Part shown: positions 4,704-5,592 of the stretch, piece by piece
Layout: the number at the start of each line of letters is the position of its first letter
Numbering within the stretch: the first letter of the stretch is position 1
NCBI GenBank assembly: GCA_049423065.1
Contig: JBMSQB010000145.1
Span: 1 to 5,592, forward strand
Direction of reading: 5' to 3'
Origin: SYIM01 sp041182885
GTDB lineage: Bacteria > Pseudomonadota > Gammaproteobacteria > Burkholderiales > Burkholderiaceae_E
DNA: 5,592 nucleotides
The notes under the pieces: model-generated
Told to the model about the DNA's origin: nothing
Database searches by the model: none
What the model saw: only the letters and a program-made list of their open reading frames with translations
Position numbers and translations under genes: made by a program

Positions 4704-5592
4704 TTACCGCAGGCCGGTCAGCCGTAACGCAACGCCGGCCGCGCCGAACACGGCGAGCGTCGTGATCACCGGCCACTTCCTGCGCGCAAGCAGCCACCAG
4801 GCAAGCGCCACCGCCATGAGCGCGAGCGGATCGACCCCGCCATCCGGGCGCACGCTCACCGCCCGCGCGAGCACCACCGCGAGACTTGCAATCACGCCGA
4901 CAACCGCGGCGGTGATCGCGGCGAGCATCGCATCGAGCCGTGGGAGATTGCGGGTCGCCTCCACCAGCGGTCCGCCCGCGAGAATGAAAATGAACGACGG
5001 CAGAAAGGTGAAATAGGTGGCAACCAGCGCCGCCGCAAGGCCGGCGTTCGGCAAGCTGTCGGCGCCGAAAATCTGCTGGGTCCAGCCACCGACAAAGCCT
5101 ACGAAGGCCACGATCATGATTAGCGGACCGGGCGTGGTTTCGCCCAGGGCGAGGGCGTCGAGCATCTGGGCCGACGTGAGCCAGCCGTAGTGCTCGACCG
5201 CTGCCTGGTGGACATAGGGCAGCACGGCATAGGCACCGCCAAAGGTGACGAGCGCGGCCTGCGTGAAAAAACCCGCCATGTCGATGAGCGTGGTGCCGCT
5301 CGCGCTGAGCCTGTGACAGAGCAGCCAGCCGAGTGCCCAGAGTGCCAGGCCGGCCGCGGCAATTGCAAGAAGGCGCGCGGGCCGCGCGCGGGCGTGTGCC
5401 GGTGCGGGCGTGTCGTCGTCGATCAGGGCGCGTGCGTGGGGGGCGGCGCCGCCCGGCTGGGCAGCCGAGTCCGGCGCCGACCCGCCTGCCGAGGGTGGGT
5501 GCAGTGGCGCGGTGGCCGCTTGCGGCGTCGCTGCACGAGGCGCTGCTGATTGCGGATGGCTCGCCGCCGGCCCCCCTGCCGGCGTTGTTGTG
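4704..5592 (-). CDS. chrA: Chromate transporter, C-terminal CHR domain (partial at its 5' end)
   Basis: The frame is open from the right edge to the TAA at 4704-4706, giving 295 residues. The CHR family exports chromate, or in some members other anions, across the inner membrane. The C-terminal CHR repeat is recognised by FFTQAALVTFGGAYAVLPYV followed by YGWLTSAQMLDALALGETTPGPLIM. About six hydrophobic segments are visible, the first coded at about 5313-5372. The ATG at 5279 is not accepted as the start: that first segment lies upstream of it, and between it and the edge there is no in-frame ATG, GTG or TTG. The gene therefore extends past the window and is probably a long, two-domain ChrA with its N-terminal CHR domain outside. 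The roughly 70 residues coded at 5373-5591 are an Ala/Pro/His/Ser-rich linker, long for this position. The gene converges on metW. Substrate is inferred from family only. Confidence 0.88.
   Translation of the reverse strand, partial: TTTPAGGPAASHPQSAAPRAATPQAATAPLHPPSAGGSAPDSAAQPGGAAPHARALIDDDTPAPAHARARPARLLAIAAAGLALWALGWLLCHRLSASGTTLIDMAGFFTQAALVTFGGAYAVLPYVHQAAVEHYGWLTSAQMLDALALGETTPGPLIMIVAFVGFVGGWTQQIFGADSLPNAGLAAALVATYFTFLPSFIFILAGGPLVEATRNLPRLDAMLAAITAAVVGVIASLAVVLARAVSVRPDGGVDPLALMAVALAWWLLARRKWPVITTLAVFGAAGVALRLTGLR

Noticed and set aside
4279..4797. A 172-codon - strand open frame opposite metW that crosses the convergent gap.
   Set aside because: It lies opposite the conserved MetW motifs, overlaps the true C-terminus of the chromate transporter in another frame, and shows no family likeness.
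4704..5279. A stand-alone 191-residue single-domain chromate transporter starting at the ATG at 5279.
   Set aside because: The frame stays open to the window edge without another start codon, and a clear membrane segment lies upstream of that ATG, so the gene is better read as the 3' part of a longer one.

Overview
The window is very GC-rich, densely packed chromosomal DNA with strongly G/C-biased third codon positions. Gene content and order suggest a betaproteobacterium, most likely Burkholderiales: the end of a glutathione synthetase gene followed by a mannose-type EIIA, ptsH and ptsI, and then a metX-metW pair. The species cannot be named from the sequence. I see no mobile element, rRNA, tRNA or CRISPR array.

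Layout. (1) Bases 1-153 are the 3' end of a + strand gene, probably gshB, with an odd Gly/Ala/Val tail encoded partly by a 12-bp tandem repeat. (2) Bases 173-2610 are a tightly packed phosphotransferase (PTS) cluster on the + strand: a mannose-family EIIA (His9), HPr (His15 and Ser46) and Enzyme I (His188). EIIA and HPr overlap, and HPr and Enzyme I are one base apart. No EIIB or EIIC permease is present here, which fits a phosphorelay used for regulation. (3) Bases 2611-2828 are a regulatory intergenic region. It holds a plausible sigma-70 promoter, an element that closely matches the SAM-II riboswitch, and an intrinsic terminator, all upstream of metX. (4) Bases 2829-4602 are metX (homoserine O-acyltransferase) and metW, overlapping by 11 bases. 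(5) Bases 4603-4703 are a hairpin-rich convergent gap. (6) From 4704 to the right edge, on the - strand, is the C-terminal part of a long-form chromate transporter (ChrA), which runs out of the window through a long Ala/Pro-rich linker.

How the genes work together. PEP donates phosphate to Enzyme I, then HPr, then EIIA, giving a read-out of carbon and energy status; Ser46 of HPr would allow a second input through HPr kinase if the genome has one. MetX activates homoserine for methionine synthesis and MetW is its usual partner. The riboswitch would lower metXW expression when S-adenosylmethionine is abundant, and the terminator directly after it suggests control at transcription elongation. 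The SAM-II-like leader is the most notable element; the protein-coding genes are otherwise of known families.
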